Below are positions 1-8,641 of a stretch of DNA of 64,000 nucleotides, piece by piece. The notes beneath the pieces are model-generated. The model saw nothing but the letters and a program-made list of their open reading frames with translations. It did not search any database and was not told the DNA's origin. The position numbers and the translations under genes are program-made. Source of the DNA: Morella rubra (taxonomy: Eukaryota > Streptophyta > Magnoliopsida > Fagales > Myricaceae); contig CM025854.1 in the NCBI GenBank assembly GCA_003952965.2, positions 8,999,994 to 9,063,993 on the forward strand, read 5' to 3'. Within the stretch, counting starts at the first letter, position 1. Every line of letters starts with the position of its first letter.

Positions 1-310
1 CCACGTGGAAAGAGGGCGGCCGGGGGGGTGACACTCACGGAGGGGGCCTGAAAATCGTGGAGGAGGAGGGGGCCGGGGAGGGGCAGAAATCACGAGATGG
101 GCGGGGGGAGGGTGGGAGGTGAAATCGCGTGAGGGGGCGCAGGGGGAGGGCAACGGTGGTGATTTGGGGGGGTGGGGGGGCGCTGTTGAAATGCCCAACG
201 GGGAGGGAGGGAAAATCGCGCAGGGGGGGAAGGGGGAAGAAGAAGGAGGAAGAAGAAGGAAGAAGAAAAGGGGGGGGGGGGCGCGCGGGATGGGCAGCTA
301 ATTTGCCCTA
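1..310. repeat. G-rich, purine-biased low-complexity tract
   Basis: The plus strand is dominated by runs of three to nine G, interspersed with A, and ends in a GAA/GGA-rich block around 235-275. Open frames through it are glycine/arginine/glutamate-rich artefacts of composition and match no family I know. Repeated G runs give it G-quadruplex potential. I see no gene here. It may be the edge of a longer satellite or transposon terminus that continues left of the window. Confidence 0.6.
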
Positions 311-329
311 AACGCGCGTTTCACTAATC

Positions 330-602
330 CTATAGCGGCGGTCAGTGACCGCCGCTATAGACTTAAGTCGCCTGGTGCTTGATTATAGCGGCGGTCAGTG
401 ACCGGCGCTATAGAAACCGCTGCCATAGGAGGTATATAGCGGCGGTCTATGACCGCTGCTATATCAACCGCTGCTACTTTGGTCTACAGCGGCGGTTTTT
501 GACCGCCGCTACAGAGACGCCGCTAGATGTATACTTTCTGTGCGGTTTTGATAAACGCGGTATATAGGGCATAAAGCGGCGGTTTGGTTGACCGGAGCCG
601 CT
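330..602. repeat. Cluster of five GCGGCGGTC palindromes (CACTA-type subterminal repeats)
   Basis: Five near-palindromic units lie at about 330-360, 384-412, 435-463, 485-513 and 573-602. The first is a perfect inverted repeat with 15-base arms (CTATAGCGGCGGTCA) around one central base. The others have the same arms with one to a few mismatches and different 1-7 base centres. Units of the form TAGCGGCGGTC...GACCGCCGCTA are known from subterminal regions of plant CACTA (En/Spm) elements, where they bind the element-encoded TNPA-like protein. No CACTA terminus is visible, so this is read as an internal piece of a broken element. Confidence 0.6.
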
Positions 603-1052
603 AAAAAAATTGCCGTTGTAGACCTGTTTTTTTGTAGTGAACCAACAGAGAAAGATGTCGAAGACAAGGAAGATGAAGATGTCACTTATGCTGACATTGG
701 AGAATCACTTGTTGTACGAAGAAGTTTGAGTTCATTCTATGAAGATTGTGATGAATGGCTTCGGATAAACATCTTTCAAACAAGATGTACTTCCCATGGC
801 AAAGTTTGTGGTATTATCATTGATGGTGGAAGTTGTGAGAATGTAGTGGCTGAAGAAATGGTAAAGAAATTGAAACATAAGATGCAACCTTATCCTCAAC
901 CTTACAAGCTTATGTGGTTTCAAAAAGGAAACGAGGTGAAGGTAAAAAAACACACTTTTGTTCAATTTTCTATTGACAAGAATTACAAAGATGAAGTATT
1001 ATGTGATGTTGTGCCTATGGATGATTGCCATTTACTTCTTGGTACACCATGA
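603..1052 (+). pseudogene. Ty3/gypsy aspartic protease domain (remnant)
   Basis: The open frame contains the retropepsin signature as DGGSCENV (near 820-845), followed by the expected hydrophobic strand and the terminal motif CHLLLGTP just before a stop at 1050. In the family this enzyme cuts the Gag-Pol polyprotein and works as a homodimer. The ORF can be extended upstream only with a TTG codon, and no gag reading frame precedes it. Downstream the pol frame is interrupted several times before the reverse transcriptase. Confidence 0.75.
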
Positions 1053-1481
1053 CAATATGATAGAAAAGTCATTCATGACTGTTTCAAGAATACTTATGAT
1101 TTTGTCAAAGATGGAGTAAGGATCATTTTGGGTCCTTTGCGTTTGGAGAGATCTCCCAAACCTTATAAAGGAAGGGAAATAATTTACTCTCTATATGTGA
1201 TGTTGAGAAGGAGTTGGTGTGTTCTAATGAAGTTTGTGCTCTTGTGGTGATGGAAGAAAATGAAGAATTGAATGAACCACCTCTTATTATGCAATCTCTT
1301 CTTGATGAATTCCTTGATGTCATCCTTGAAGAAACTCCAATGGTCTCCCTCCCATGAGAGACATTCAACATTGTATTGATCTTGTAACGGGTTCCATCAT
1401 TTCAAACAAAGTAGTCTATATGATGAGTCCTAAGGAGAATGAAGAATTGCAAAGGCAAGTTGGGGAGCTTTTGACTAAAGG

Positions 1482-1853
1482 TTGGTGAAAGAAAGCATGA
1501 GTCCTTGTGCTATCCTTGCACTTCTTGTACCAAAGAAGGATGGAACATGGTGGATGTGTGTTGATAGTAGAGCAGTGAATAAGATTACCATCAAATACCG
1601 CTTTCTTATTCCTCGCCTTGATGATCTTCATGACCAACTTCACGTTGTTTCTATATTTTTGAAGTGGTTATCATCAAATTCAAATGAGGCCAGGAGATGG
1701 AAGACTGCTTTCAAAACACGAGATGGTCTTTATGAGTGGATGGTTATGTCTTTTGGGCTTTCTAATGCTCCTAGCACCCTTATGCGCCTTATGAATCATG
1801 TCTTTAAATCTTTTATTGAGCATTTGATTGTTGTCTACTTTGATGAAATCTAG
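1482..1853 (+). pseudogene. Ty3/gypsy reverse transcriptase fragment
   Basis: The frame shows the fingers motif [19 protein letters not shown] and, later, the palm motif VVYFDEI where active elements have FDDI; the second catalytic aspartate is replaced by glutamate and a stop follows directly. The segment between these motifs is shorter than in intact elements, so the middle of the domain has been partly deleted. It cannot encode an active polymerase. Nearest neighbours are the protease remnant upstream and the RNase H remnant downstream. Confidence 0.85.
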
Positions 1854-2187
1854 GTGTACATCAAGCATAAGGAGCAACACTTGGAACATCTTCGCAAGTG
1901 TTCACAACTCTACGAGAGCAAAAGTTCTTCACCAATTTGAAGAAATGTCATTTCTTTACGGAGAGCCTTATCTTTTTAGGCTATGTGGTTCTAGCAAAGG
2001 ATAAAGGTGGATCCTAGCAAGATTGAAGCAATCACGACTTGGCCTATACCCAATTTGATTCATCATTTGAGGCTTGAAGGGATTTTCAAATGGACTAGTG
2101 AAGCCATGAAGAGTTTTGAAGTTCCCAAGAGAAAGATGACGGATGCTCCAATCCTTTCCTCGACAAATTTTGACATTTTTTTTAGAA

Positions 2188-2530
2188 ATTGATTGTGATG
2201 CTTTTAATGTTGGCATTGGTGCAGTACTTAGCCAAGAAGGAAAGCATATTGCCTTCTTTAGTGAAAAGTTGAGTGAGTCTCACTAGAAATACTCGACTTA
2301 TGACAAAGAATTTTATGCTATTGTTCAGTCTTTGCATCATTGGAGCCATTATCTCCTTCCTAAGGAGTTCATCTTCTTCTCAGATCATGAAGCCTTGAAG
2401 TACTTGAATAGCCAACAAAAACTCAATTCCCAACATGCCAAATGAGTGAGTTTTTACAATCATTTTCTTTGTTCTCAAGCATAAGGCAAGTGTTCAAAAT
2501 CAAGGGGTTGATGCTTTGAGTCATCGATAT
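2188..2530 (+). pseudogene. Ty3/gypsy RNase H remnant
   Basis: Translating the frame that crosses 2190-2450 gives a typical gypsy RNase H: a CDAFNVGIGAVLSQEG block, then FSEKL, then [13 protein letters not shown], then [11 protein letters not shown]. One stop lies between FSEKL and YSTYD, and another shortly after KLN. The first aspartate (CDA), the glutamate (KEF) and the aspartate of SDHEAL are still visible. The short tail towards VDAL marks the connection to the integrase. Confidence 0.75.
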
Positions 2531-2689
2531 TCCTTGATTTCTACTATGCAAGTTAATGTTTTGGGCTTTGAAGTGCTGAAAGAATTTTACAAGGAGGATC
2601 CCTACTTTACCAAGGTATGAGAAGAATGTTCTAAGGGTCCTTATCACTCTTTTTTATTACATGATGGTTATCTTTTCAAAGGCAATCAA

Positions 2690-3480
2690 TTGTGTATTCC
2701 ACAATGCTCTTTGAGAAATGCCATTATCATTGAAGCTCATGGTGGTGGACTTGCTGGTCACTTTGGTAGAGATAAGACTCTTTCGCTTATCAAAGAAAAT
2801 TTCTATTGGCCAAAAATGGAGCGAGATGTTATGAGACATGTGGAGCGTTGTAAAATTTGTCACATTGCCAAGAGTCATGGCCAAAATACTTGGGTTATAC
2901 ACTCCGCTTTCAATTCCTAATTCACCTTGGGAAGATGTGAAGTATGGATTTTTGTTGTGGGTTTGCCAAAGACTCAAAGGAACAAAGATTCAGTCACGGT
3001 GATTGTTGATCGTTATTCAAAGATGGCGCATTTTGTTCCTTGTAGCAAGACTCTTGATGCTTCTCATGTGGCAGATCTCTATTTTTGAGAAGCTGTTAAG
3101 CTTCATGGAATTCCAAAGATTGTCACTTCAGATTGAGATACAAAATTCATGAGTCATTTTTGGTGTACTCTTTGGAGGAAGCTTGGAACTAATCCGCAAT
3201 TTAGTTAAACATGTCATCCTCAAACAGATGTACATATGGAATTTGTCAATTGAAGCTTGGGAAATTTATTGCGGAGCTTTGTTGGTAAGAATATTCATCA
3301 ATGGATTTAATTCTTGCACAAGCTGAGTTTGCTTATAATCGTTCCACTAGTCAAACTACGGGTTGTAGTCCATTTGAGATTGTCTATGGTCAGAATCCTA
3401 TTAGTCCTTTGGACTTGGCTCCACTTCCTACTACTAATCATTTTAGTGGTGATGCCGAGGAGAAGTGAAGAGCATTAAGA
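2690..3480 (+). pseudogene. Ty3/gypsy integrase (zinc-binding and core) remnant
   Basis: The N-terminal zinc-binding module is visible as EAHGGGLAGHFGRDKT followed by FYWPKM and a CKICHIAK pair (2730-2880), giving the H-H-C-C ligands. After a frameshift the catalytic core continues with [12 protein letters not shown] and VKLHGIPKIVTSD (about 3000-3140), and the region with NRSTSQTTGCSPFEIVYG (about 3335-3400). In-frame stops occur at several positions, including within the VTSD region. Integrase would insert the cDNA copy; this one is dead. Confidence 0.8.
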
Positions 3481-3559
3481 AGTTGCATGAACAAGTTCAA
3501 GATGGATTCTCAAGCAAACTGAGAAGTACAAGAAGCAAGCCAACAAGCACCGAAAGCAA

Positions 3560-3800
3560 ACAAGTTTCAAGGAAGGTGATTTAATGTGGATTCATCTAAG
3601 GAAAGAACGCTTCCCGGTAGGATGACATTCTAAGCTCAAGCCTAGAGCCGATGGTCCATTCAAGGTGCTTCAACGCATTGGTGATAATGCGTATAAAATT
3701 GAACTTCCAGGGAATATGGAGTTTCAGCAACCTTTGATGTCTCTAACCTTTCCCCATATCATGGAGAATAAGATAAAGAGCAAGTCTCGAGGTCGAGTCT
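3560..3800 (+). pseudogene. Integrase C-terminal segment
   Basis: A frame here reads [10 protein letters not shown], then SKLKPRADGPFKVLQRIGDNAYKIELPG, the standard C-terminal (GPF/Y-type) module of plant Ty3/gypsy integrases. A stop lies between the two blocks. The reading frame runs on to about 3928 without a recognisable chromodomain. Confidence 0.7.
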
Positions 3801-3899
3801 TTTCCAACCGAGGGAGCATGACACAGGTGTGGTCAGCACCAAAGGTCATGATTGAAATTAATTTTTGGAATGATTTACGAAGAGTCTGTATTCAAGTTA

Positions 3900-4430
3900 T
3901 GCTTGTTAGGAAAGCTCTACGAGTCTAGTTTCCAACGCATCAAACGGCGTACAATTTGGAGTTTTCTAGACGAAGTTATGGTTAAATACTCCAAGGAGTC
4001 AGGCTGGCAGCTAATTCTAAGTCTAGCGAATTTTGGACGAGTTTGCTATTTTTAGCTTGTTCTTTTGATTTTCAAAGTGTTTTTCATTTCCCTAAGAGTC
4101 TTTTATGTTTCCTAAGTCTTAATTAATATTTTGGAAGTTGTATTTCTCATTTACTCATGCTTGGAGGTTGTTCCAAGCTTACTATTTAAACCCTTCTCTA
4201 GCAATGGAAAAATACAGATTTTGAGTGTTTATACAACTTGAGCCTTAGGCTACTTTGAAGAAGGATTTCTTCTACAAACTCTTATCCTTCGGTGGATTCC
4301 GATAGGTGGCGAGTTCTTGCTCTGTATCCTGTGTTGGATTACATTGGGTGGTGATTTCTGTATCCCTTTGTGTTCTACTTGGGTGGTGAGCTTATCTATC
4401 CGAGTGTGAGTTAGAGTGTGTTCTCAGTGT
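3900..4430 (+). other. LTR-like 3' region of the gypsy element
   Basis: After the coding remnant comes a non-coding block with a TATA-type motif, CTATTTAAACCC (about 4181-4192), and a downstream transcribed-type stretch rich in TTCTTCTACAAAC and GGTGGTGA, as in U3-R-U5 of plant LTRs. No second copy was found in the window, so both LTR ends are uncertain and coordinates are approximate. Confidence 0.4.
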
Positions 4431-4679
4431 TTCCCGACCTTCCCACAAACATCCCGAGCTATCCAAACACTATCCTGACCTTCCAAAAAATATCTCGAAG
4501 TCTCATTACTATCCCGAGGTTCCATTATTCCCAAGGTATCCATTTCTTCCTAATTATTCCAACCAGCCCAAGGTGCTCACGAGGTGTCCCGCACTTTTCC
4601 TGGTTAACTCCAGTATCATTTATTTCTCCAAAAATTTTGGAGAGGCCAATACAAAGATTACTATCAATTTCACCCTCAT

Positions 4680-4795
4680 ATTAAAAAAAAAGAATTGTAA
4701 AAATTTGAAAATTTGCCTTATATAAAAAATAAAAAATTTTTGCAAAAATTTGTGGGGCCCTAGCCACCCTAGCTTCGTCCTTGATGACACTTGCA
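4680..4795. mobile_element. hAT-type terminus
   Basis: An A/T-rich stretch leads into GGGGCCCTAGCCACCCTAGC followed by TTCGTCC. Its reverse complement (GGACGAAGCTAGGGTGGCTA) resembles the first bases of plant hAT elements of the TTF-zinc-finger type, which usually begin CAGTGGCGGAGC. No transposase coding sequence and no matching partner end were found nearby. 4430-4680 shows nothing recognisable beyond repeated ATCCCGA/TTCC-type short motifs. Confidence 0.4.
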
Positions 4796-4865
4796 TGACT
4801 CATTGTCATGCAAGAGGCCATATGTCACAAATGCATAGGGGTGTTCACATGGGTGCCCAATTTGT

Positions 4866-4935
4866 AACACAAACAAAAAGAGAATGCTTGTTAGGTGCCT
4901 ACAAATTTATCACATCCGACATGCATCTGTCATTC
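4866..4935 (+). repeat. Duplicate of the germin-like gene's upstream DNA
   Basis: About 60 bases here, beginning ACAAACAAAAAGAGAAT and running through TCCGACATGCATC, match 6387-6440 just upstream of the germin-like gene with scattered mismatches and small gaps. It looks like a second, truncated copy of that promoter region, cut off by hAT-derived sequence on its right. Confidence 0.6.
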
Positions 4936-4965
4936 TGTCATTTTGTCATTTTCCCTTAGAAGTTT

Positions 4966-5690
4966 GCCCGCTTCAAATTCATTCTTAGTTCTACCACTGA
5001 TATCTGATATCTTCCACTCTAATTAAATATATTGTGAGATTCACTAGCCAATTGAAAGGACAGATTTTGAGGTGCTTAATCTATTGCGTACGTTAAACGT
5101 CCTTAAATTGTGGAAGAAGGGGAAACACTACTATCCACAGAACTTTCCATGGCCATAGTTTAAAGTGTACTCTGCGATTAAGTTTATCAAGATTGAGTTG
5201 CGTAATAAGATAGAGATGACTGAATGAATGATAGTATGGTAGTATAAATCGAGAGAGCAATTTTTGAAACTATTGAGAACGGAGCTATTTTGCAACGTTT
5301 TCAGAAGATGCAGACCCATAGGATCCAATTGCCACCTCTCAATCTCAGCAAATAGTACGATACTTGTATTTCAATATTTTTAATCTTTTTAGTCTTTAAT
5401 TGTTTATATTTTAATTCTAAGACACTTTTTTGCATTATGTAGTAAAATTTTTTTTTTGTCATTTTTTCTTAAGAATTTGCCCGCTTCAAATTCATTGCGG
5501 ATTCCGCCACTAATATCTGATATCTTCCACTCTAATTAAATATATTATGAGATTCACCAGCCAATTGAAAGGACTGATTTTGAGTTGCTTAATCTATTGC
5601 GTCCGTTAGACGTCCAGAAACCGTGGAAGAAGGGGAAACACTCTTATCCACACAACTTTCCATGGCCACAGTTTAAAGTGTACTCTGCGG
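4966..5690 (+). repeat. Tandem duplication carrying a hAT 3' end
   Basis: A flank segment beginning ATATCTGATATCTTCC and ending ACTCTGCG occurs at about 5000-5184 and again at about 5510-5690, each time directly after a hAT terminus (…CCACTG or …CCGCCACTA). Between the copies, 5185-5510 is the 3' coding end of a hAT transposase plus its terminus, closely similar to 55270-55610. The junction falls on CTCTGCG, which is also present at the same place in the other hAT copy (55269-55275). That points to a duplication through microhomology. Confidence 0.75.
5185..5365 (+). pseudogene. hAT transposase C-terminal fragment
   Basis: The sequence matches, with a handful of substitutions, the C-terminal dimerisation end of the hAT transposase at 55270-55445. 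Shared landmarks are the LRN(K/R) motif, the IE-K/E segment and the last block encoding QRFQKMQ. Stops interrupt it (for example in the equivalent of DDWMN). Only about 60 codons are present, too few for function. Confidence 0.7.
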
Positions 5691-5965
5691 AAGACTTGCA
5701 TAAACTCCTTTTAGCTGTCAATATGTCTTCTTATGCCTTCAATTCCATCCCTCCCTGGCCCAACTTGCTCATGGACCACATGATCTTGATTTATCTCCTA
5801 TCCTTTATATATGGATTTTTGTCACAGGCTTCACATGCTGGCTGGCTAAGAACCATCTTCCTTAACCTAGTCCAAAAAAGTCGTACATGCTACAACAAGC
5901 CATTCGCGTTAAAGATCATGGAAAGTGACCCTTGGATATACCCAACGGTAACTGAGAGGCAGTGA
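5585..5965 (+). CDS. Unrecognised ORF, possibly a gene fragment
   Basis: An open frame of about 126 codons, starting inside the duplicated flank and ending with TGA at 5963-5965. I do not recognise a family. Its middle has a hydrophobic stretch (MILIYLLSFIYGFL) that could be membrane-spanning, followed by a basic part and the ending WIYPTVTERQ. The first 35 codons lie in the tandem duplication, and the other copy is broken after them by hAT sequence, so that part may be unrelated to the rest. It opens with an apparent non-ATG codon. It could be the last exon of a lost gene or chance. Confidence 0.25.
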   Translation: MLNLLRPLDVQKPWKKGKHSYPHNFPWPQFKVYSAEDLHKLLLAVNMSSYAFNSIPPWPNLLMDHMILIYLLSFIYGFLSQASHAGWLRTIFLNLVQKSRTCYNKPFALKIMESDPWIYPTVTERQ

Positions 5966-5969
5966 CTAA

Positions 5970-6555
5970 GATCAAGACTCCGTTCTTCTCTGTTTTGTGG
6001 TAAAAGTTGTACAGTACTGCAACTGCTTGATTTTTACGTCCCGGCCACTACTGTCTACTGCTTTAAGTAAACAAGCGCAGGCTATCCTCTTCGACGTTGA
6101 AAAGACCAGTTTATTACACTAAATGGGAAAAAATGCATCATTGTCACTGATTACTCCTGTGATTATGCTGCCAACCGCGTTTTACTTCTCTCCATAAGAT
6201 GATTTTTTGTCAAAATGTTTACAGTGTGCCTATAAATAGGTCTAAAACTTATAGACCAGAAACCATGGAGTTGTACATCGGGAAAAATAATCTACCTTTT
6301 GACTCGAACAGAATTAACTCCTCAAAGCAATGAATTCGTTTAAAAACGGCAGAAACCTAAAAGCTATTTTCCGCCGTTCCTGCATTTCAAACAAAAAGAG
6401 AATTCTTGTTGGTGTCTAAAAATTTACCTCGTCCGACATGCATCACAGCTCAACATCTGTCGTTTCTTCTATCTGCTACACGTGAAGTCCTGCAAGGAGC
6501 ATCTCAAGCAGCCAATCGCGCGCAACGTTCAAACAAATCCGATGCAGTCATCCAA
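5970..6555. other. Upstream region of the germin-like gene
   Basis: No coding sequence is recognised. It contains GTGCCTATAAATAGG (about 6226-6240), which resembles a second TATA-type core promoter, and at 6387-6440 the segment that recurs at 4866-4935. The last part, around 6500-6540, is GC-richer (CCAATCGCGCG). Confidence 0.4.
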
Positions 6556-6558
6556 CCG

Positions 6559-6567
6559 CTATATAAA
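6559..6567 (+). promoter_or_regulatory. TATA box of the germin-like gene
   Basis: CTATATAAATG lies about 80 bases before the ATG. A start of transcription 25-35 bases downstream would give a 5' leader of about 45-55 bases, a normal length for this family. Position and motif are seen; the transcription start is inferred. Confidence 0.65.
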
Positions 6568-6641
6568 TGGTACCAGACCACAGCATCAAACGCAACCCTA
6601 GAAACTAAGACAACCATACCCGCGTAACACTTAATTTGAAG

Positions 6642-7274
6642 ATGATCTCTCCAGCTATCTTCATCTTTTTTCTCTTCCTCTCCTCCTCCCATGCAGCTGT
6701 GCTAGACTTCTGTGTCGCTGACTTCAATGCTCCGGATGGCCCTGCAGGCTACTCATGCAAGAAGCCTGCAAAGGTCACGGTGGATGATTTTGTTTTCTCT
6801 GGCCTGGGCATTGCAGGTAACACCTCAAATATTATCAAAGCTGCAGTGACCCCCGCATTTGCTATGCAATTTCCAGGTGTGAACGGCCTTGGAATTTCTC
6901 TGGCTCGTCTGGACTTGGCGGCTGGTGGTGTTGTGCCATTTCACACACATCCTGGAGGTTCGGAAGTCCTACTTGTTGTGCAGGGAACAATCTGTGCTGG
7001 GTTCGTTTCCTCATCAGCTAATACTGTCTACCTCAAGACCCTTAAGAAGGGTGACATTATGGTTTTCCCTCAAGGGTTACTGCACTTCCAAGTGAATTCC
7101 GGAGGTTCAGCAGCTCTAGCTTTTGCAAGCTTCAGTAGTCCAACCCCGGGTCTCCAGATTACGGACTTCGCTCTGTTTGCAAACAATTTGCCCACTGAAT
7201 TGATAGCAACAACTACTTTCCTCGACGTGCCCCAGATTAAGAAGCTTAAAGGCGTTCTTGGTGGCACTGGTTAA
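6642..7274 (+). CDS. Germin-like protein, auxin-binding protein ABP19 type
   Basis: A single-exon gene for a 210-residue cupin, the normal length for germin-like proteins. The start used is the ATG at 6642; the frame can be opened two codons earlier only with TTG. Residues 1-18 form a signal peptide (hydrophobic FIFFLFL ending SSSHA), so the product is secreted to the cell wall. Cys24 and Cys39 are the conserved disulfide pair. The metal site is complete: His101 and His103 with Glu108 in FHTHPGGSE, and His148 in [11 protein letters not shown] at 60-62 is an N-glycosylation site. The C-terminal [18 protein letters not shown] block is typical of the ABP19/GLP10 branch. Members are manganese-binding hexamers; some have superoxide dismutase activity, and the peach homologues bind auxin. 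Function in this plant is inferred. Confidence 0.93.
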   Translation: MISPAIFIFFLFLSSSHAAVLDFCVADFNAPDGPAGYSCKKPAKVTVDDFVFSGLGIAGNTSNIIKAAVTPAFAMQFPGVNGLGISLARLDLAAGGVVPFHTHPGGSEVLLVVQGTICAGFVSSSANTVYLKTLKKGDIMVFPQGLLHFQVNSGGSAALAFASFSSPTPGLQITDFALFANNLPTELIATTTFLDVPQIKKLKGVLGGTG

Positions 7275-8640
7275 GATCTTCGTACGCAGTTATCATTATT
7301 GAGAAGGCCCCATTAGAATAGGGTACTTTTCTTCAGGAGCCGTTTCTAGGTCTACTAATAAAAGAGTGTATGTGAGGGGTTTTATTTTATTTTTTGCTTT
7401 CAAAGTTTGACTGTCTGTTTTATTAATGAGTGCATTACTGGTAAAGCAGCAATTCTGTTGAGGGCAAATGCCTTCGCTGAAGCAGGATGAATAAACGCAT
7501 TTCCTTTACTTTCTGTATTCCACCTCGGAACTCTGCCAATATATGCAGAACAACTAGTTATTGATTATGATCAAGGAAAAATTGAGACCATTATTGCTCA
7601 TCAGATCGTTCTAGGAATATTAAGATCACTTTATTATACCTCACAGGAATTGACTACAATAGCAACCTTATCAACTACGTACATTGTATGGTCCAAATTC
7701 TCTTCGAGCCATATATATTTAAAAATGAAGAAAAAAAGAAGGGTCCAAATCGCTTGAGAAACCCTATCGGCATTTCTGTTCCAATACCCTCAAGTTGAAC
7801 AGTAGCGACAATATCCTATCCTCTTTAATTTGCCATAGTTTCCAAGTTGCCTCCGGCTGCTCCATAGTCCGAAGTTTTAACTTTTTCCTTCAAACAGCAG
7901 ATTCTAGGGGCTAGGGGGCGTCAATCCCATCACCAAAGGGCATCGTACGTTCTAAAGACAGACAGACCGGATAAGAAAAAAGGATTGGTACGAGAATTGA
8001 GAAGGATGCCTAGCTGCAGTGATGATTAATTCTATTTCGAAATTTTATGTAATTTCTTTTGGAAATGAAAATAAAAATTGAAATTTTGAAAAGATTTTAG
8101 CTCGTGGGAGTAAACCGCGCTCCAATTGTCTCCCTAGTTACCCCAGAAAAAAAGAGCCACCGGCCAATTGTGAATAAACTGCTACTGAATTATTTATTAG
8201 TTTTCCGCACGTGATTATTACGTGGCATTTGCAAACCCAATTTTTTAACAAAAATTCAGAATTTTCAAAAATAATTGTGAAAAGATTTTAAAAACGTTTC
8301 GAAAACATAACCTTGATTTCTGAAACACTGGCGTGCAAATTTTTGAACTGTTCGTTTAATATGGGTCTTTTTTGTCCTTCAAAATAGATTGTGAAATGTC
8401 CACTTTAACATCCTATGTTGTTAAAAATTTAGCCATGGTAATTCTGTCCGTTTGACACGAAGGTGGGTCCAAGACATACAACAGAATTTATTCCTTCTCT
8501 TCAAAATGACTGAAATGGACATCGTTGGTAGAACGCAATGCAGTTAACGTTTAGAGGGCAAGATAGACTTTTGGTTCACTCCATTCAGACAGACGCTGCA
8601 TGGTCTGACACCTACTGCAGGTGTGCAGACCGTTAAAAAT
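7275..8640. other. 3' flank of the germin-like gene; contains duplication copy 1
   Basis: Coding sequence is absent. The first 120 bases are the likely 3' UTR, with CTAATAAAAGAG (about 7354-7365) as a plausible poly(A) signal. 7453-8152 (fading out near 8210) is the uninterrupted copy of a non-coding segment found in three pieces at 29091-29289, 37778-38051 and 38782-39110. 8210-8640 holds nothing recognisable. Confidence 0.6.
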
Positions 8641-8641
8641 A

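Larger units (their letters stand above)
603..4430 (+). mobile_element. Degenerate Ty3/gypsy retrotransposon, 5'-truncated
   Basis: Protease, reverse transcriptase, RNase H and integrase domains follow one another on the plus strand in Ty3/gypsy order, each broken by stops and frameshifts. Gag and the 5' LTR are absent: the pol sequence starts straight after the palindrome cluster. An LTR-like block with a TATA-type motif follows the integrase C-terminus. The clade was not resolved; no chromodomain was recognised after the integrase. Confidence 0.85.

Noticed and set aside
119..311. Two overlapping 60-codon frames in the G-rich tract
   Set aside because: Glycine/arginine/glutamate composition follows directly from the G-rich DNA; no family resemblance.
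330..602. Regularly spaced palindromes considered as a CRISPR-like array
   Set aside because: Eukaryotic context, palindromic units with differing centres, irregular last spacing and no associated genes; CACTA subterminal repeats explain them.
6636..6641. A start two codons upstream of the germin-like ATG
   Set aside because: The codon is TTG; the ATG at 6642 gives a better signal peptide and the usual length.
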